Assembly (NCBI GenBank): GCA_002293025.1
Contig: DBCL01000012.1
Location: 135-8,894, forward strand
DNA from: Actinobacteria bacterium UBA959
Lineage (GTDB): Bacteria > Actinomycetota > Actinomycetes > S36-B12 > UBA5976
Direction: 5' to 3'
DNA length: 8,760 nt
The notes beneath the pieces are model-generated. The model did no database searches and was not told the DNA's origin. It saw nothing but the letters and a program-made list of their open reading frames with translations. This document shows, piece after piece, positions 7,101 through 8,760 of this stretch (positions within the stretch are counted from its first letter, which is position 1; every line of letters begins with the position of its first letter). A program made the position numbers and the translations under genes.

Positions 7101-8056
7101 ACTGGCACGGCATCAAGAACCATGCCTCGTTGAGATCCACTAGTGCTGATAAAGGCGTTGATTACCTTCAAGCGCTTAAGAGCACGAGTCTTTTTTGCGC
7201 CTTTACCGGTGCGAGCAACTTCCTTCAGTAACGTTGAGTTAGCTTGTAGATCAAAAGTTTCCAAACGACGCTTAATGGCCTGCGCTCCCATGGAGCCCTC
7301 AAAGTATCGACCATACTTGTTTCGCATTTCACGATAAAGCAGTTCGTCTCCCTCAAGGTCTTGAACCTTTAAATTACGGAAACGATCAAATACGCGAGCA
7401 AGACGATCGATCTGCACATCTGCTTCTGATCGAATTCGTTTGACATCACGCTCGGCACCTTCTTTGACCTTACGTTTAATGTCAGCTTTAGCATTTTCAG
7501 CCTCAAGCTCAGCAATATCTTGTTCATGCTTCTTGATTCGGGCGTTAATTTCCTCATCGCGTCGCTTAGCAATTTTCTTCTTTTCAGCTTCAACTTCAGC
7601 TTCAAGTTTTGGAAGATCTTCATGACGCTTATCAATGTCTACATCAGTAACCATGTAAGCGGCAAAGTAAATTACCTTTTCTAGATCCTTTGGCGCTAGG
7701 TCAAGTAAATAACCAAGTCGGCTTGGGACTCCCTTGAAGTACCAAATATGAGTAACTGGTGCAGCAAGTTCGATGTGTCCCATACGTTCGCGGCGAACTT
7801 TGGCTCTCGTTACTTCAACACCGCATCGTTCGCAGATAATTCCCTTGAAGCGAACGCGCTTATATTTACCGCAGTAGCATTCCCAGTCACGGGTAGGACC
7901 AAAGATTTTCTCGCAGAATAAGCCGTCTTTCTCTGGCTTAAGGGTGCGATAGTTGATCGTCTCTGGTTTCTTGACCTCACCAAATGACCATGAGCGAATA
8001 TCCTCGGGCGTTGCAAGACCGATTCTTAATCCGTCGAAGAAGTTAATATCTAGCAC
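4169..8056 (-). CDS. rpoC: DNA-directed RNA polymerase subunit beta'
   Basis: This is the largest RNA polymerase subunit; it forms the clamp and holds the catalytic magnesium. The product is 1295 aa, normal for actinobacteria. In order: zinc site 1 (C60, C62, C75, C78); a charged coiled coil of about residues 148-224, the insertion known from actinobacterial beta'; the active-site loop NADFDGD (533-539) with Asp535, Asp537 and Asp539; zinc site 2 (C878, C954, C963, C966); the trigger-loop region ending LTMRTFH at His1004; and an acidic tail. Zinc site 2 has eight residues between C954 and C963, where the usual motif has six. The GTG start at 8054-8056 is set by the family N-terminus LDINFFD and by AAGGA (8063-8067) 6 nt upstream. 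It follows rpoB by 56 nt and is presumably co-transcribed with it, ending in TAG before the shared terminator. Confidence 0.98.
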   Translation of the reverse strand: MLDINFFDGLRIGLATPEDIRSWSFGEVKKPETINYRTLKPEKDGLFCEKIFGPTRDWECYCGKYKRVRFKGIICERCGVEVTRAKVRRERMGHIELAAPVTHIWYFKGVPSRLGYLLDLAPKDLEKVIYFAAYMVTDVDIDKRHEDLPKLEAEVEAEKKKIAKRRDEEINARIKKHEQDIAELEAENAKADIKRKVKEGAERDVKRIRSEADVQIDRLARVFDRFRNLKVQDLEGDELLYREMRNKYGRYFEGSMGAQAIKRRLETFDLQANSTLLKEVARTGKGAKKTRALKRLKVINAFISTSGSQRGMVLDAVPVIPPDLRPMVQLDGGRFATSDLNDLYRRVINRNNRLKRLLDLGAPEIIVNNEKRMLQEAVDALFDNGRRGRPVTGPGNRALKSLSDMLKGKQGRFRQNLLGKRVDYSGRSVIVVGPQLKLHQCGLPKQMALELFKPFVMKRLVDLNHAQNIKSAKRMVERSRSVVWDVLEEVIAEHPVLLNRAPTLHRLGIQAFEPLLIEGKAIQIHPLVTTAFNADFDGDQMAVHLPLSAEAQAEARILMLSSNNILSPANGKPITTPTQDMVLGIYFLTGQSETEIGEGGAYSSVSEALMAFDKGILSIRAQIKLRVDGDVVPWAGFNHLDGAVPGTPYTLHTTLGRALFNDALPADFPFVNKEVDKKELGSIVNELAERYERIDVAAALDKLKDLGFYWATRSGVTVSFDDVVAPAEKAKLLVAAEEKAAKVDKNFERGLVSDSERRQELIEIWTKATEDIARAMDANFHESNPLRKMVASGARGNMLQLRQLAGMRGLVSNPKGEIIPRPIKSNFREGLSVLEYFISTHGARKGLADTALRTADSGYLTRRLVDVSQDVIIREEDCGTDRGMTKTIGVKNATGQLVVADHVESSVVSRYLSADVVAGSTTLASAGTEVTMKLVSTLVEAGVTEVRARTVFTCEAKSGIGTCAMCYGRSLASGKLVDVGEAVGIIAAQSIGEPGTQLTMRTFHTGGVAGDDITQGLPRVVELFEARTPKAMAPIAGFAGTVKIEDAEKLRKITILAGDDKEETHQVPKRQRLLVQDGQQVEVGTPLVVGPLDPKQILEVLGIRAVQAHLVAEVQKVYRSQGVSIHDKHIEIIVRQMLKRVTILESGDTELLAGELLDRGAFEDANRNAVAENVTPAQGRPVLLGITKASLATDSWLSAASFQETTRVLTEAAINGKSDPLLGLKENVILGKLIPAGTGLGRYRNVKVEPTEEAKSSMYASMSTYDDLPYFGFTEETGEAVPLEEYDFGGFDQRS

Positions 8057-8062
8057 TGTTAT

Positions 8063-8067
8063 TCCTT
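8063..8067 (-). promoter_or_regulatory. Ribosome binding site of rpoC
   Basis: AAGGA on the minus strand lies 6 nt before the GTG start and decides it over any downstream start. Confidence 0.7.
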
Positions 8068-8080
8068 AGTTGTCTTGAAA

Positions 8081-8117
8081 TGAATTTATTCAGTGTTATC
8101 TGAGGAGTTTCCTCAGA
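8081..8117 (-). other. Two dyads in the rpoB-rpoC spacer, one enclosing the rpoB stop codon
   Basis: TCTGAGGA (8099-8106) and TCCTCAGA (8110-8117) form a perfect 8-bp stem with a 3-nt loop; the rpoB stop TGA (8113-8115) lies in this stem. A smaller dyad, TGAAT (8081-8085) with ATTCA (8088-8092), follows. Neither is followed by a U-tract on the minus strand, so termination before rpoC is unlikely. mRNA processing or stability is a possible role. Confidence 0.4.
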
Positions 8118-8760
8118 CCTCCTCGACGCTGCTTGGCTCACGCCTAGACAGATCGATACCGAGTTCTTCCGCTGTACGGAAAACCTCTTCGTCTTGATCA
8201 CGCATCAAAATTGTGGCTCCATCACTAGATAGCACCTCAACATTTAGACAAAGTGATTGCATTTCTTTCATTAGAACCTTGAAAGATTCAGGGATACCTG
8301 GTTCAGGGATGTTCTCGCCTTTAACGATTGCTTCATAGAGCTTCACTCGTCCCAGCACATCATCTGACTTGATAGTCAAAAGCTCTTGGAGTGCATAAGA
8401 AGCTCCGTAAGCTTCCAAGGCCCAAACTTCCATTTCACCAAATCTCTGGCCACCAAATTGTGCTTTACCACCAAGAGGTTGCTGAGTAATCATTGAGTAA
8501 GGACCTGTTGAGCGAGCATGAATCTTGTCATCAACTAAATGATGTAGCTTCAAGATATACATGTAACCCACGGCAATTGGCTCTGGGAACTTCTCACCAG
8601 ATCGACCATCAAACAGTGTGGCCTTACCAGTTTCATTAACCAGGTTGTATTCACCGCGAGAAGGAGTTGCAGATTGCAGCAATCCTGTTAGTTCTTCTTC
8701 ACGAACACCATTGAACACTGGGGTTGCAATACGGGTTCGTGCTGGAGCAGTTCTTGATGC
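8113..8760 (-). CDS. rpoB: DNA-directed RNA polymerase subunit beta, C-terminal fragment (cut by window edge)
   Basis: This is the second-largest RNA polymerase subunit, which forms the catalytic cleft together with beta'. Only the last 215 residues are present; the frame runs open through the right edge, starting ASRTAPARTRIATPVFNG. Hallmarks are GYMYILKLHHLVDDKIHARS, then GPYSMITQQPLGGKAQFGGQ, then RFGEMEVWALEAYGA, the conserved C-terminal block that anchors the beta' clamp and contacts the switch region. The tail KGENIPEPGIPESFKVL and the acidic end SSVEEV are of actinobacterial type. It ends in TGA within a hairpin and is followed 56 nt later by rpoC. The rifampicin-binding region lies outside the window, so resistance status cannot be read. 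The promoter of the rpoBC unit is also out of view. Confidence 0.98.
   Translation of the reverse strand, partial: ASRTAPARTRIATPVFNGVREEELTGLLQSATPSRGEYNLVNETGKATLFDGRSGEKFPEPIAVGYMYILKLHHLVDDKIHARSTGPYSMITQQPLGGKAQFGGQRFGEMEVWALEAYGASYALQELLTIKSDDVLGRVKLYEAIVKGENIPEPGIPESFKVLMKEMQSLCLNVEVLSSDGATILMRDQDEEVFRTAEELGIDLSRREPSSVEEV

Noticed and set aside
7369..7635. 88-codon frame in the rpoC coiled-coil region
   Set aside because: It is an alternative-frame reading of repetitive Lys/Glu codons in rpoC; the low-complexity leucine/lysine product reflects that codon bias.
1..8760. Mobile element, CRISPR array, tRNA or rRNA gene
   Set aside because: I saw no transposase or integrase, spaced repeat array, cloverleaf or rRNA sequence; all long gaps are accounted for by leaders and spacers.

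Overview
The window is a core information-processing locus of a bacterium, almost certainly an actinobacterium with unusually low GC (my estimate by eye is mid-40s percent; not computed). Three things point there: the order rpoB-rpoC-(gap)-rpsL-rpsG-fusA-tuf on one strand; an RpoC with the long charged coiled-coil insertion after its N-terminal zinc site and with zinc and catalytic residues numbered as in Mycobacterium (C60/C62/C75/C78, D535/D537/D539); and S12 and RpoB tails of actinobacterial type. A freshwater Nanopelagicales (acI)-like lineage would fit the low GC, but that is inference and not shown by the sequence.

Layout, reading the minus strand from the right edge: the last 215 codons of rpoB (8113-8760), a 56-nt spacer with two small dyads, complete rpoC (4169-8056), and a strong intrinsic terminator (4124-4155). 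Then comes a single plus-strand gene (3439-4125) for a class I SAM-dependent methyltransferase, convergent with rpoC and divergent from rpsL. The 288-nt gap 3151-3438 holds a near-consensus sigma-A promoter for the str operon, a direct repeat overlapping its -35 box, and a roughly 150-nt rpsL leader with hairpins. The str operon follows: rpsL (2776-3150), rpsG (2306-2776, start codon overlapping the rpsL stop), fusA (188-2284). A 118-nt spacer with two long inverted repeats separates fusA from the first 23 codons of tuf (1-69).

Functionally, rpoB and rpoC encode the two large RNA polymerase subunits; rpsL and rpsG encode small-subunit proteins of the decoding centre and head; fusA and tuf encode the two GTPase elongation factors. 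The terminator and the rpsL promoter split these into two transcription units, with the methyltransferase as an independent cassette between them. The protein-coding content is ordinary. The less ordinary parts are the methyltransferase, the structured leaders before rpsL and tuf, and a two-residue expansion in the second RpoC zinc site. I found no mobile element, tRNA, rRNA or CRISPR, and nothing that amounts to a new multi-gene system.
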